64,000 bases of DNA from Guillardia theta CCMP2712 (GCF_000315625.1 NW_005434657.1:522428-586427), one strand, 5' to 3'. Counted from the first letter of the stretch, positions 12,001 through 24,405 are shown. Numbers and translations are program-made. Notes: a model not told the origin generated them from the sequence alone.

Positions 12001-15000
12001 CTACTGCAGGCTGAACAGCGTGCTGCACAGTCTGAGAGCGATGCCTCGTTCCTCCGGGACAGGTGAAATCTCTTATCTAGCTTGGTTCTACATTCTGGAA
12101 TTAAGCGGTATTTCTCAGACACAAATCACTCCAGTCTACCATGGACTCGATGAATACTGAGATTACGGGGCTCAGAGCCAAGATCTCTGAGCTCTCCATG
12201 AATGTCTCGTCATATGAACGCAAAGTTTCGGATCAGCAGACTGAACTCTTGAATGTCCGTTGGGAGAAGCAGAAGGAGAGTGATTCTAAGGTGAGCCTGA
12301 CTGTTTTTATCCATAATCTGAGCCAATGACTGTCGTATTGAATCTTTCGTTTCCGTAGATTACAGCAGAGACGTCTCTGAAGCACTCAGAGGCCAAGATC
12401 AATCAGCTCAACCAGGTACCTTTTTCATGACTCGACGTGTTGTGCTCAATACATGCAGGAAATTGAAGCAATCAAGAATGAAAAGAATCAAGTATTGCTC
12501 ATTCCTTCCCTCCAGTTGCTTGCTCACAAATTTGCTCAGATGCAAAGACTCCTAAACCAGATTTCGATGTCAAGAGATGAAGATCAGCGACGATGGTCGG
12601 AGGACCTGAAACGAATGAGTGAAGACTTGGAAAGAAAGGAGAAGGATCTCACAGACCTTCGCAGCGAGGTAGATTCTCCTCTGATTTTCAGATTTGATCA
12701 TGTATCGATTTTCAGGTTGCCAAAGAAAGATCGAAGCTTGATGAAATGAGGGTAGCTTATGAGTACAAGATTGGAGAATTGCGAGCGGTGAGACGTTGAA
12801 GATCGAAGAGTTTTCCTGTCATCTGATTTGGTCTGGAAGTCCATGAGAAAGTCAGATGAAGAAATGGCTCATTTGCGTGAAGATAACATCAAGCTGGAAA
12901 GTGCTGCGAAGGTTGAAAATGAGAATCATTTGATCTGAGTGTAATTGTTTTTGATCGAATACTTCCTTTACAGAACTCTCAAGAAAAGGCGGACTTTTTC
13001 CAGAAGCAGCTCGAGTCTGCAGAGTCAAGATTCAGAGAAGCTCTTTATCAACAGCAGCAGTCAAGATGTGATGATCCCTTCACTGATCCCTTTCTCCTGA
13101 CAAATCTCGAACAGCACTCGCAATCGAGGATTCTTCGAATCAGGTTCTCCACACATAGGAGAAATTCAAGGTAGATGACGCTTTCTCAGAACCAGATTGC
13201 AGCCCCATCGACCAGCCTTGAATCAACAGAAGCTAGTCAAGGATCGCGATACAGAATTGTGATTCTGCTTTTTATGGATGACCTTGAGATTGAAAGATAC
13301 TTCAACAGGCAGAGAACGATATTGCAGCACTGAAGAGTGAGATTGAACAGTTGAAACACGTCTGCCTCTTTTGTTTTCTCACGACTCCTTTGACTTTCCC
13401 TTCCAGCATCGCGACAACTGGAAGTCGATTGCAACGCAGGTAAATAATCGTGGCAAACATAGAGCTTCCAATGCAATAGCATTTATCATGAAGGACCTGC
13501 AGTCTCCATGTAGGATTCTGATGTTGATCGTCTCCAGCATGAGCAGGAGCTTACGACTCTCCGCCAGCATCTCGACACTAGCAGGGTAATCGATGAGTTT
13601 CAATGGATAGGACAGGCAGAATCTTATGCATACCTACAGGAGAGGGCAGAGAAAGAAAGGGCAGAGCTTGAGGTATCCATCTCACACAGACACCAGTCTT
13701 GGTCAACTTTCTCTTCTTGATCCGGATTTCAGGCCCTCCTCTCCGAGAAGACCACCCTCTTAGCACAAAGACAGGAGGTACCTGCAACCTTGCTTCGTGA
13801 CCGACTGCTGACGTCATGTTTAGGCCATTTCCAAATTGACCGAGCAGGTTTCACATCTTGTGAAAACATTCTTCCAGGGCGCTAGTGACCGAGTGAAAGG
13901 TTCGGACTGCGACTTCTGAACGAGATCAGCTTCAGCAGCAAGTCGACACCCGAGAAGGAGGCTTGAAGGCCCAGATCAACCAGGTTGGCATCTGCAGTTA
14001 AAAAGGATGTGCAAATGACATGGACTCAGCTGGAGCTGGAGCGAGATGGTCTTCGTGAACGATACAAGCTGAGCGTGGAAGAAAACGAGCGACTTGATGA
14101 AATGAGAAAGCAGGTCGGTACTTGTCTGCTGTCTGAGGGACAGATGATGATGAAAGCAGGCCCTTGCAGATTACGAGCGAGAAGTGTCGCAAGTATAAAA
14201 CTCCTGGTTCTCCAAAGAAATGAGATTGATAATGTTCTGTGCTCAGCATGCCTCCAAGCTGGAGGAACTGCGGCAGATCCGCTCTCGGCTTGGGTCAGTC
14301 ATGATCAAGCTCGTTGGTAGCAGACGATGTGACATGAATGTTCAGAGAGGTCGAGGTTCAACTCAAAGAATCCCAGACAGCTCTCGAAGTGCGTCATTCC
14401 CATCTCATATCGAGTTGCCTGTAAAGGTAATTTTTCTAAAAGGCCTCCAATGGCGAGACTGCTCGCGAGACTGGTCGACTGAAAGAAGAAAACAGAAATC
14501 TTCAGGTACGATCATTATCTCACCCTGTTTACCTCCTTGTCTCTAAAATACTATTATCTAGTTGCGCATTCAAGATTTGGAGCAGAAGGTAAATTCCTCC
14601 TGACACAATTCTTGTTATACTGACTGTGCAAAAAGATCCAAGACCTCGATGAAAGAAACACTCTGTTGGATTCACAGGCATTGAACAGGCTCTTGGAAAC
14701 TTTCGATCGGTCACACTGTGCACTTGCAGCTCGCAAAGATTGACAAGGAGAAGGAAGAACGTCTGCTGTCTTTGTCGGCCTCCATCTCGAATGCGGGTAT
14801 GGCATGCTGCATGTGAATTGGACGTTGACGTGGAGACGAAGATGAGAGCATGGAGCTTCAAGATGACAATGACAAGCAGATGCGAGAGATGCGAGAGCAT
14901 CTCAGACGGTATGGAAGCATCCGAACCTGTGAGTTGGGCCCTTGCTCACTTTATTCCCATCTCAGGTTGAAACACAAGCTCGACCTGGCAGAAGCTAGGT

Positions 15001-18000
15001 CATCCCGATTGTTTTATCAACCTCGTTGCCTGAAGTAGACGTTTGCAAGGTTGCTTGACTCCGAACAAGAAGCTGCTCGGGCCAAGCAGGTGATTTTGAT
15101 GCGTCTGACGTGCAAAGACATGAATGCCTGGGTAGCGTGCAGACCATGCGAATCGAGAGTTGGCGGCGGCGCAATCTAGACTGCAGGTGATGAAGGATAC
15201 AGATAAACGAGCTGTCCCATAACAATTCATGTCTTGCAGATCGAATTGGAGCGCAACAGCTCAATTCTCAACACCGAGAGTCAGTTCCAACACCTTCAGG
15301 AACAAGTTCGCAGGTTTACTGATGATCTTCAAAGGAATATGCCTTGATTACGTGCTCCTGCGCAGCTTGAGCATCTTCAAGGAGAGCAACGCTCAACTTC
15401 GAACTGAAGCAAAGGAAGCCCAGGACAAATGCAACGTATTTCGTTGGGCTCGAGTGTTTTGATTTGATGACAACGGTTCAATCAGGCCCTTGAGAACAAG
15501 TTGAAGGAACTTGAATCTTCGATCATGCCGCTCAAGCAGGTTTCGAGCAGTGAAATGTTTCGGAAGATCTCGTGATGTAATGTCAAACAAAGAGCATTGC
15601 GAAGCTGGAGGCGGACAAGAACGTCCTCGACTCGGAGAAGAAAATGGTCTCTCCTTGCATACCTGAAGAAATTTTTCAGTGACTCCTTGTGCAGCTTGAT
15701 CAGCAATGCGCGAGATGGCGAGAGAGAGTGACGGAGCTGTCCAACAAGGTTGAAGGATCCAAGTATCACTGCTGGACTGATGCTGGTCATAGTTTGGTGG
15801 TGGTGGAATAGATATCAGCGAGCATGAGAAAGTGCGAAGTGAGCTCGAGAAGGTTGCACAATTTCAAGTGAAATCTCGTGATTGTTAATGCCTTGACGAC
15901 TTTATTTCCAAAGGCGAAGAACGATTTGAAAGATGCGCAAGCTAAACTTGTTGCGATGGTTGGAGCTTTGACTTCTATATCGAAGAATGTCTCCTAACTG
16001 TCACTTCTTCAGACGCAAAAAGAGTCATCTGCCAGACAAGCACTGGCTGAGGCCAACACGAAATTGAAGAATGCACTTGTAGGATAGTTGATGGATCAAG
16101 GTCGATTGTAACAAGTTGATTCCAGGAGGCGGAAAAAACTGCGCAGACACAAATAGAGCAGGTAAAGATTATCATAAGTATGCTCGGAAAGCCTAGAAGC
16201 TGACACATGCTCCAACAGCTCCAAACAGAAAGCTCCAAGGCAACTCCTATCACCGTGGAGGTCTGACCATTGATACGATCTTTTTCCATCTTTCCATGAA
16301 TTTTTTCAAAAGGCGATCCGTGCGCATGAAGAGTTTAAGAAGATGGAGGAGGCAAGACGTGAGGCTGTTCACCGCTGCAAACAGGTCCGCTCCTACCTCT
16401 CGCGCCTCATCTCTATTCCTGATCTCTCCCAGTTCTTGGACAAGAACCAACGTCAGAAAGACGAGTTGAAGAAGCAGGTAGAGTGAATGTATACCTGATG
16501 TGCTCTTTTTCTGAATCGAAACTTCTTGTCAGGCCGACGAGCTTCAGAAAATGCGCGATGAAAAGAGCAGCCTCAAGGTTCCTAGTCCATCTTTTTCCGA
16601 CGAAGCTCAACAGAGGCTGCAGGAGCAGATTGTCCAGGAGCTCGGACAGCAGCAGTCGTCCAACGTCGAGCCTGTGAGGGCATCGCGTGTTTTCTGCACC
16701 GACTGAAGTTCTGTGTGTGTTCAGTTGAAGGCTCAGCTTGCAGAGTCCAAGCAGGAGGTCAACCAGCGGAGCGACGGAGGCCTTGATTGACTCTTGGACG
16801 CAGATCGAATCCCTCAAGGCAGAGTGCGAGACTCTGAAATCCAACCTTACAAAACTTGAGGTATTGACGGGAAATGTCCCAGCTCGTTGTTCTGACGTGT
16901 TTTCGTAGAGCGAGAGGGATCAACTCCAGCTCACTGTCCAGCAGAAGGAGACTGAGATCAACAACTTGAAGAGCAAGGTCAGTCGGCTCCCCATTGAGTC
17001 CGCATATTTACTTTATGAGCAGGCAAATCCAGCACCAGACACTGAGGTCTTGCGCGCTTGAACTCTCTTGTTGTTCGTTCACTGATATGCAATCGGCAAT
17101 GGCAGTTGCAGAAGCAGCTTGATGAGGCGAAGAAAGAGGTACAGCCATTCCATGACTGTCGAGGATTTGTAGGGCTGACTTTGGTCAAGGTGGAGAAAGT
17201 GAAGGCAGAGAGGGAGTCCCTGCAGGTTGGCCCTATGGCAGCATCGGGAAGAATCCAGTCTGATGATCGAAACCCTCAGGCGGAGATGAAGCAGATCGTC
17301 TCGGGCCTTGAGAGCTCCAAGGCTAAGGTCGATGATCCTGCTTCCTTGTCTTCGCTCGGAGGCTCAGTGTCGACCCAACAGGACAACAAGATGCACTCTG
17401 ACCGCGCCAACACGCTCCTGCGACAGATCAAGGAGCTCAAGAGCAACGATGCCACACTCAAGTCCAAGATCGCGAGCTTGGAGAAGGAGGTGCGTACAGT
17501 TGTTTGCGCTTCCATGTTGATGCTCCTTCAGCTCGATGCCTTCAAGTCGGCAGCAGCTCAGCAGCCGAAGGAGGTTGTTCAGCAGGAGAGTGCAAGTACC
17601 GCAGGAAAAAGGACGGCAGGGCACGACCAGGACGCGAGCTCCACTTCTACCAAGCGACACAAGCCCAGCGAGCAGGTGGGACGCCTGCTGGGACTTTCCA
17701 GAATATGTGCTGATGTTCGCTCTGCAGAGTGAAATCGCAAGTGAGCCCGCGCAAGCATCTGTACAGCCAACTGCGACATCGCAGAAAGACGACAACGTAA
17801 TCTCTGCTTCCACGCCCTTGACCTTTCCGTGATCCCTCCCATTCCTCCCTCCCCTCTCTCCTCCTCTCTCCCACTTGCTGGTGAATGATTTTCGCTCGAA
17901 GCTGCCCGGCGCTATAGCGCAAGAAGCGGTCGCGCCGCCCTCTGAGGTTCAACCAACTGCTGAGGAGGGAGAAGTTGGCCAAGAGGCGACAGAGAGCGGG

Positions 18001-18784
18001 CAAGAAATTACTGAGAGCGGCCATGAGGCGACGGAGGGCAGCGGACACGAGGCCACTGAGACAGGCCAGGAGGTGGCAGAAGGCGGTCAGGAGGGAGCAG
18101 AGGAATCATCCGACCCGTCCTCTCTTGGCGAACGAGAAGGAGGAGCCGGACCTCATGATGTAGTTCTTGCTGAGGGGACGCCTGCTGATACTACTGAGGA
18201 AGGGACGACCGAAGAACCTGGCGTCCTGGCCGCTGACGAGGAGGGAAATTTTCCGGCGGGAGACGCCGAGTCTCTGGAAGACGGAGAGGTGAGGAGGAAG
18301 AGACTTGAATGCGCCGACGAGTGAGAGGACCTCGCAGGGGAGCGACAACGAGGGTGCAGGGGAGATGGACACAGGGAACGAGAGGATGCAGGAGCAGACC
18401 GAGCTCTCCTCTGTCGAGATGCAGGCGCATCATGGAGAGGAAGAGGCGCATGGGATGGAGGGTGATGAAGAGCACATCGTGGAGGAAGGGGCCGCAGGGT
18501 ACGAGGGCGGACGATGGAAATGCTGTGCGCTAACAGTCTGGGCAGGGGCCAGGAGGACGTGGAGGAGCTGCTGTCGGCAGGCGAGGAGATGGCGGTCGAG
18601 GGAGAGGGAGAGGGAGAGGGGGACATGGAGGGCGCGGGGATGGCTGACGACCTGGCGCCGGTGCGAGGAGCTTGATGTTGTAAAGAGGTAATTTACATGT
18701 TGGCAGGACCTGGAGGCAATGGAAGACTCTCACGCTCCTTTCGGCGACGAAGATCAGGGGACCAAGGACGAGTTCCTGTCGTAG
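9077..18784 (+). CDS. TPR: Nucleoprotein TPR / Mlp-like nuclear-basket protein
   Basis: A very intron-rich gene encoding an almost continuous coiled coil, roughly 2,000 residues, with an acidic C-terminal tail. TPR/Mlp proteins line the nuclear basket of the pore and act in mRNA export and spindle-checkpoint anchoring. The family signature is visible in two places. FITQHLVIYKNVNQLQEQNQ (near 11310-11365) is followed by a VVRQLSADNE exon. QRDMYRILLAEAD (11695-11735) lies inside the conserved TPR/MLP middle region. The tail from about 17900 is Glu/Gly-rich with EAT(E/)SG-type repeats, as in metazoan TPR, and ends DEFLS before a TAG at 18782-18784. The start is the ATG at 9077; a slightly earlier GTG is not a plausible eukaryotic start. 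Exons run 30-400 nt and introns mostly 45-90 nt. Nearly all introns I resolved are phase 0, and one (at 9670) has a GC donor. Exons between about 13,050 and 16,900 are the least certain. Confidence 0.85.
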
Positions 18785-18830
18785 AGGAGGCTGTTGCTGT
18801 TGCTGTTGCTGTTGCCGTTATTGCCTCATA

Positions 18831-20229
18831 TCAGCATCTTCTGCTTCCCATGAAGAGAATTCCGCTGCAGGAGCAAATCAGCATGGTTGCCTGCCGTCGC
18901 GCCACTCTCACCAGATGATCGTGCAGGAAGTCCAGCTCATGTTGCAGTCTCATGTTGTCAGCCTGCGGCCAGTCAAGAGGGCTGACTGGACTCCCGAGGG
19001 CACTTACGTGCTGAGAGTGGAGATGCTGGTGGACGATGGCAGGAAGGAAGCGATGCTTGAGGATGTCCTGCATCTTCTGGTAGCAGACACTGCATGTCAC
19101 CTCGCCCTCCTGGCTGCTCCTGTCCGAGGTTGTCAAGTTGCGATGAAACTCATCATTGGAGTCACTCACCGCTCCATCTCAGTCTCCTCGTCCTGCGGAG
19201 CAGGCGCAGACAGCTTCACATCGTGCCGGGCTCCGCCCTGCTCCTTCCACTGGGATGCAAAGTGCGACTCACTGTGTGCGTGCTCGCCTTCAAGGATGAT
19301 GATCCTCCTGCCGCGAGGCTCTGAGTGCGAGTAGAATTTGTCGACAGATTCTTGCAGCAGCGAGCACGTAACCTCAAAACAAAGTGTCAAGAGAAGCCGG
19401 CATTTAGATGTAAGGATACTTCCAGGTCGCGAAGAGACTTTGCGATGGCATCAATCAAGAGTCGATCCTGCCCATCGATGACAGGCGGCTTGTGGACAGT
19501 TGGCTTGTGAGCTGGCTCGACACAACCTGAACATCATCATCCCTTGTAGACCTGACTGAAACGCTCACGTGGAATTCCCGGAGAGTGTTCTACCCAGAGG
19601 GCATATTCCAGCTCCTCGATCCTGTGGTTGGCGGAGGAAAGCGCGAGCTTGCACTCCTTGGAGCGATTGAGAAGACTGGAAGCAAGTCTAAATCAACTAA
19701 CCTCGAGCTCTCCTTCAGCTTCTTGCAGTTCGACCTGACAACATCTATGACTTCCTTGCGACATCAAGATTCCTTATCTTACCAGCCTGTCTTCTGCCGC
19801 TGAGGTCGCAATCTTAAGTTGTTCCATGAGGGCTGTAAAGACTAAGTGAGATGAGAGAATAACATGTCAGGTCGCAAGACCCAGGTTCAGCCGGTACTGC
19901 TTCTCACATTCGCCCTCCAAGCGCAAGACTTCGCTATACCAGTCGAACTGACTGTTGGTGAAAGAGAGGCCTGTGCGCAAACACTCAGCGTCTTCTTCTG
20001 CAGTTCCTCGCAACTTTCCATCGCAGGACTTGATACGCTCTATCGGAGCTTCCAACTCGAGGACGAGAACTTCCGATCCATGCATGGTGCAGTGAACGAA
20101 TGGAGCCAAGTCTGAACTGCTCGGAGAGATAGGTGACTGGTTGTTTTGACTTGTAGAATTCAATTCTTTCCCAGCAAGGATCGTCTTGGGCGTCGGAGAC
20201 CTTCCTCTTCTTCCCTCTACTTTCGGCAT
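18831..20229 (-). CDS. Coiled-coil protein, unknown function
   Basis: Minus-strand gene, convergent with the TPR gene. The ATG is at 20229 (MPKVEGRRGR...). The first exon ends near 19880 after CEKQYRLNLG. Shorter exons follow with heptad-like sequence: LMEQLKIATSAAEDRL, VELQEAEGELE, SSANHRIEELEYALW. A final part contains VTCSVCYQKMQDIL and NMRLQHELDFLHDHL before a stop at 18831. The protein is charged and helical, and the Cys-x-x-Cys pair alone does not define a known zinc finger. No enzymatic motif is seen. The 3' end lies 46 bp from the TPR stop codon. Exon borders between 19170 and 19860 are approximate. Confidence 0.5.
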
Positions 20230-21136
20230 CTCTGCGTCTTCACCCTCACCTTCCCTTGCTGCACATCAGCAAAGTTGTTCTATCCTTCCGTTACTTGTTG
20301 TCGACACCTGTCAGCGAGTGAGCCCCTTTTTCACGCTTTCATGCATGCAGCCAATAGATCCTCATTGATGCATGCGTTCACTCTCATACAGCCCATCTTC
20401 ATCAGCAGTTTGACCTCTCACTCAATCTCTGTCTCGTGCTCTCTTCGTCAAAGGGCCGACTTTGTTGCCTTGTGTTCTCGTTCCCTACAACTACCAACAC
20501 ACGTGATAGTAACTTCCCTCAGATTCTTTTGAACCGCCTCAGTCCTACCTCAATCTCCTGAAAACTTCATCCTACGAGCTCTATCTAGACTCAATCATCT
20601 CAGCTCCTTCACCTTGGGCTCATCTTATCCCTCAATGTCGGGATCATCGCACAAACCACAACTCTAGTCACACCGAACACGTCATGCTCTCCTGTTCTCA
20701 ATCTCTCTTCTACAAGAACTTGTTCAGCCCTTCATCTCTCCATGCTCTCACTTCTCTTGCACTTCCTCCCTGCCCTCGCCCTCTCCTCCTCTCCCTCTTC
20801 CCCGAGGGCCCTTGTCGCATGTCAACGGCGACCTCCACCCCCACCACTCCACCCCCTTCCCATGAACTACCCCACCCTCCACTTGCCTACGAAGTCTGTC
20901 TGGATCCAATAGTACCCTACCCACCCTCTATCAAACCCTCCACCAAATGTGACCCACTGGTCTCCACGTCCCCAGACCCCCCCTCACCCCCCCACCACCC
21001 CCCCAACCCTCCTATTCAGCCCCCACTACCCTTCCTTTACCGTCTCTTTACTTTTATGTCTGTTTGCACACCCCCACCCCCACTGAGTCTGTTTGCGTAC
21101 CCCCACCCCCCTGGCGTCTCCATTCAATGATTGATA
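20230..21136. other. Intergenic, C-rich tract
   Basis: Holds the upstream region of the minus-strand coiled-coil gene. From about 20760 to 21120 it is dominated by C runs (CCACCC, CCCCCACC, CACCCCC). The plus-strand frame through this tract encodes only P/L/S low-complexity sequence and is probably not coding. Confidence 0.4.
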
Positions 21137-21487
21137 ATGACCTCAAGGAGCGACTATGACGATGATCAGTAACTATGACGCACCTCCGACTGACGTTGAA
21201 GTTTGAACCCTCAGCATGCTGAGCAGTTGTCATTGCCATCATGAATACCATCTCCATCGTCGTCATCGTCATTGACATGTCAGCTGCAATCTCGAGAACG
21301 TCAGTAGACATGATAGCGGACTCTACAAAACCTGCAGCACGCAGGAGACTTGGAGCGTGTGCAGCTAGAGGTGTAAGGTGACCAGAAAGCTATACTGATG
21401 GCGCACTACAGAATCATGGAAGTCCTACAGGAGCGAGAAAGGGAGAAGCAATGGAAGTACGCAACACTTGCCGAGCACATCGGCTGA
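21137..21487 (+). CDS. Possible tiny coiled-coil gene
   Basis: Short exons at about 21137-21168, 21282-21301, 21338-21372 and 21433-21487 can be joined with consistent phase. The peptide, about 45 residues, starts MTSRSDYDDD and ends LERVQLEEREREKQWKY then ATLAEHIG before a TGA. It follows directly on the C-rich tract. The charged heptad-like composition looks coding, but the model is short and hand-built, so it could be the end of something larger or spurious. Confidence 0.22.
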
Positions 21488-22096
21488 CAGGTGAAGATCC
21501 CCGTGCTCATGGCCGTCGTGTTCCTGGGGTTACCTCGCCTATTCAAGCCGAACCAAGCGCTGAATGTGTTGGGAAGTTTGCCTACCTTCCATCCAGCGGC
21601 ATCTCCCAGGATTAAACTTGCGTGACTGTCAACCTAGACCAGGGGATGGAAGCTGTGCAGGAGAGGAGACAAGACTGATAACTCGTGTGCGTGTGAAGCT
21701 TCAATATGTTGACGTCTTGCGGATTGAGAAGCCCAAACTCCAGGCTCAAAGCCCCAGCTCTGACTTGATTCCCCACAGTCTGAATGTATCGCTGCCGTAG
21801 GTAGGGATAAGGGTCGGAAAGGTAATTCGTCAAAAAAATCTTTGGACTTGAAAGCACTGAGAGCAAGTTACCTGATCTCGTTGTAAATGAAGCAGACTGC
21901 GTCTATGGCCGTCCCATTCTGGTTCCGGGATCATGTCAGGTGATCAGATCACACTCTCAGATGGTATCACCGCGTCGACCCGAGGCTTGTTCGCTTGTGC
22001 CGCACTTAGTTGGATCAACCATGGATGGTTGTATTGGCATACCCATACCTCTTCCTCTTGATTCATAAGCGCTCCAAGGCCACCTGGTCAAATACA
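21488..22096. other. Unassigned stretch next to the LRR gene
   Basis: A minus-strand open frame (21866-21612) and short plus-strand frames exist, but none shows a domain. The LRR gene may continue here through an intron beginning near 22130, because its last residues before the stop look like intron read-through. Confidence 0.3.
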
Positions 22097-23638
22097 TCAA
22101 CGCAGTCGCGTTGTTTTTGAGCATGTTCTACCTGTGATGAAGTGGCTGGAGTGACCGATATCAAACCAAGTCATATTCAAGGAACAGAGCTGTTGTAAAT
22201 CTCCATCAGGCATCGGCGTTGTAGTAGGGCTTGACGTGATCTCTGAGAGTGCTGCTGTGGTTGTACCAGCCAGATCAACACACCTGGTGTCGTTGCGGCA
22301 TAGCTCTAAACCAGGATCCATGTAAGCAATGCTCGGCCATGAGGCATACCGGCAGGTGAGAGCGTTGTTGGTGAGGCTCAGGAACGAGGAATGACCCGCT
22401 GCAGATCGATGGTATTGCGTCATTGCCGTGAAATTCACAAAAGCATCTGACGAGATGCATGTCAACTTGTTGTCATTCAGATAAAGAGCCCAAAGAGTGG
22501 GGAAAGCACCATTGAAAGTCCCCTCAGGAATCATGGTAAGCTCATTGTAAGAGAGGTCTAACAACTCCAAGGCTTTTTTACCATCAAAGGCTCCCTTGGG
22601 GACACTCGAAAGCCTGTTGCCCCTTATTCTGAGATCAATCAGACTTGAGAGACCGCTCAAGGATCCATATTCAATGCTTGACAGCTGATTCATCTCCAGA
22701 TACAGCGCTCGCATGCCTGTAAGTCTGCTGAAAACTCCGTTGCTAAGAGTTGTCATTTGGTTTCCATCCAGAAAGAGCACCAGCCCCACTCCTGGTAGTC
22801 CAGCAAACGATCCCTCAGATAAGCTTGTCAGCTGATTGTTTGTAAGATGCAGATTTCCTAGGCCCGATAGTCCAGTGAATGCTCCTTGAGGGATGCCAGA
22901 AAGCTGATTCTCAGAAAGATACAACCTCCACAGATACGAGAGGCCGTCAAACACCCCGACAGAAATGTTTCTAATGCTCAAGGATCTCAAGTCTAGGTTG
23001 CCACTACAGTCACCCCAGCCGCCACAGGTCCCCTCCCTTGTCAGTAGCCCATCCTGGGAGACATGGAAGATGCAGTGTCCGCATGTCACGTTGGTCATGG
23101 CTCCTTGCGAACGGAGAGATGTTGTTCCTTTCAGCAGATGTTTACTCGAACGCGGGTCCTGCAGTATGGGGTTGTTCTCAAGATAGAGATAGTCTAAGGA
23201 AGAAAATGCATCTAAACATTCTTGTGGAAGGACTGAAAGCTTGTTATGCGAAAGATCCAGAAATCGCAAACTAGAGACTTTGCTGAACAAGGGAGCTGTA
23301 ATGCTCGATATCTGATTGTTGGAAAGATCGAGCATTCTCAAGCTAGACAGCCCATCGAACACTCCTTCCTCGAGAGTTTCTAGGCTGTTACTGGAGAGAT
23401 CTAGCCTCTCTAAGCTTGAGAGACCATCGAAAACCCCCATTGTGATATTGCTGATCCAATGAATGCCAAGAAACAAAGTTTGGTTGCAATCTGTACTGCA
23501 TGATCCCTCCCTCGTCAGGAAACCGTTAGAAATGTAGAAAGTGCAACTGCCGCATGTCACTCTGCTCACACTCTGAGCATCTCGAGCAAACATGGCGAGC
23601 ATGAGGAGAATAGCTGTCGAACCCGTACCGTACCGCAT
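22097..23638 (-). CDS. Secreted leucine-rich repeat protein
   Basis: Open frame of 513 residues from the ATG at 23638; an upstream in-frame TTG is not used as a start in eukaryotes. Residues 1-25 form a signal peptide (basic start, then STAILLMLAMFARDAQS). There follow two similar modules, each opening with a Cys cap: VTCGSCTFYISNGFLTREGS near residue 29, and VTCGHCIFHVSQDGLLTREG near residue 184. Each cap is followed by LRRs of the xxLxxLxLxxNxL(S/T)xIPxGxFxGL type. The first module has about four repeats and the second about eight. A C-terminal Cys-containing cap (LTNNALTCRYASWPSIAYM) is followed by a Thr-rich stretch. Extracellular binding or adhesion is likely; the ligand is unknown. A donor-like GTAGAAC near 22130 suggests the true C-terminus lies further downstream. 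Confidence 0.72.
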   Translation of the reverse strand: MRYGTGSTAILLMLAMFARDAQSVSRVTCGSCTFYISNGFLTREGSCSTDCNQTLFLGIHWISNITMGVFDGLSSLERLDLSSNSLETLEEGVFDGLSSLRMLDLSNNQISSITAPLFSKVSSLRFLDLSHNKLSVLPQECLDAFSSLDYLYLENNPILQDPRSSKHLLKGTTSLRSQGAMTNVTCGHCIFHVSQDGLLTREGTCGGWGDCSGNLDLRSLSIRNISVGVFDGLSYLWRLYLSENQLSGIPQGAFTGLSGLGNLHLTNNQLTSLSEGSFAGLPGVGLVLFLDGNQMTTLSNGVFSRLTGMRALYLEMNQLSSIEYGSLSGLSSLIDLRIRGNRLSSVPKGAFDGKKALELLDLSYNELTMIPEGTFNGAFPTLWALYLNDNKLTCISSDAFVNFTAMTQYHRSAAGHSSFLSLTNNALTCRYASWPSIAYMDPGLELCRNDTRCVDLAGTTTAALSEITSSPTTTPMPDGDLQQLCSLNMTWFDIGHSSHFITGRTCSKTTRLR

Positions 23639-24405
23639 TTTTCCCGGCGGCGAAAGTTCACCCCACCCCCTATAATCGCAAGCTTCCTCCAACCACCCCT
23701 TCCAAATCCTGCAATCACCTCTACAATGGTAGGGTGATCGTCGTTAAGGGGTTTTGACCACCCCCACCATCGATTTCTCAGCACCTGACTGAGGGAGTAG
23801 TACCCACCGGGCTACTGTAACCCTCAAAACCACCCCTCCGACCTCTAGCCAGTAGAACTGAGGCAGGACCAAGTAAAAAGTAACGGTTAAAACGGTAGGT
23901 CAAACGGTCAAAATTGTCGGGGGCAAATCAAAATGCAAGTCCCTTGATTGACTCGAAAAGAGGGAAGGAGACTGAGGAGAGGAAGGGAGAGGAGTGAAGT
24001 GAAGTGGAGACGAGAGGAGAGGGACGGAGAAGGAGAGGGAGGGAGAGAGAGAGAGGGAGAAAAAGAGGGAGAGGGAGAGGGAGAGGGAGAGAGAGGGAGA
24101 AAAAGAGGGAGAGGGAGAGGGAGAGGGAGAGAAAGATGGGATGAAAGATGAACGAGATTAGAAGTGAGGATTGAAATGAAAGATGAATGGAATCAAGAAG
24201 ATGATTGAAGGATTCAACTCCGAGGGAAAGAAAAGAAAACAGCACAAGGATCTCTGCAACCGGTCGATGGAGTGCACACAGATGTTTGACCACCATCAGC
24301 ACATCCATTCATAATTCATAATGATTTCTGACTTTTGAATGCCGAATGATTGACGTGCAGGTTGTGTTTCTTGAGTGCTAGGATATTGCCTCAACACACG
24401 TGATC
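23639..24405. other. Divergent intergenic region with GA-rich microsatellite
   Basis: Separates the LRR gene (-) from the FHA/WD40 gene (+) and so must carry both promoters. From 23640 to 23850 there are CCACCCC and GGGTGGT-type runs. From about 23945 to 24150 there is a purine tract built of GAGGGAGAGG units. No coding signal. Confidence 0.4.
23945..24150. repeat. GA-rich microsatellite (GAGGGA units)
   Basis: Purine-only tract of repeated GAGGGAGAGGGAGA blocks, including a near-perfect duplicated stretch around 24045-24100 and 24095-24130. Non-coding, 250 bp upstream of the FHA/WD40 start codon. Confidence 0.6.

Noticed and set aside
20684-21130. Plus-strand 148-codon Pro/Ser/Leu-rich frame
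   Set aside because: Explained by the C-rich tract; no domain, no intron logic, low-complexity only.
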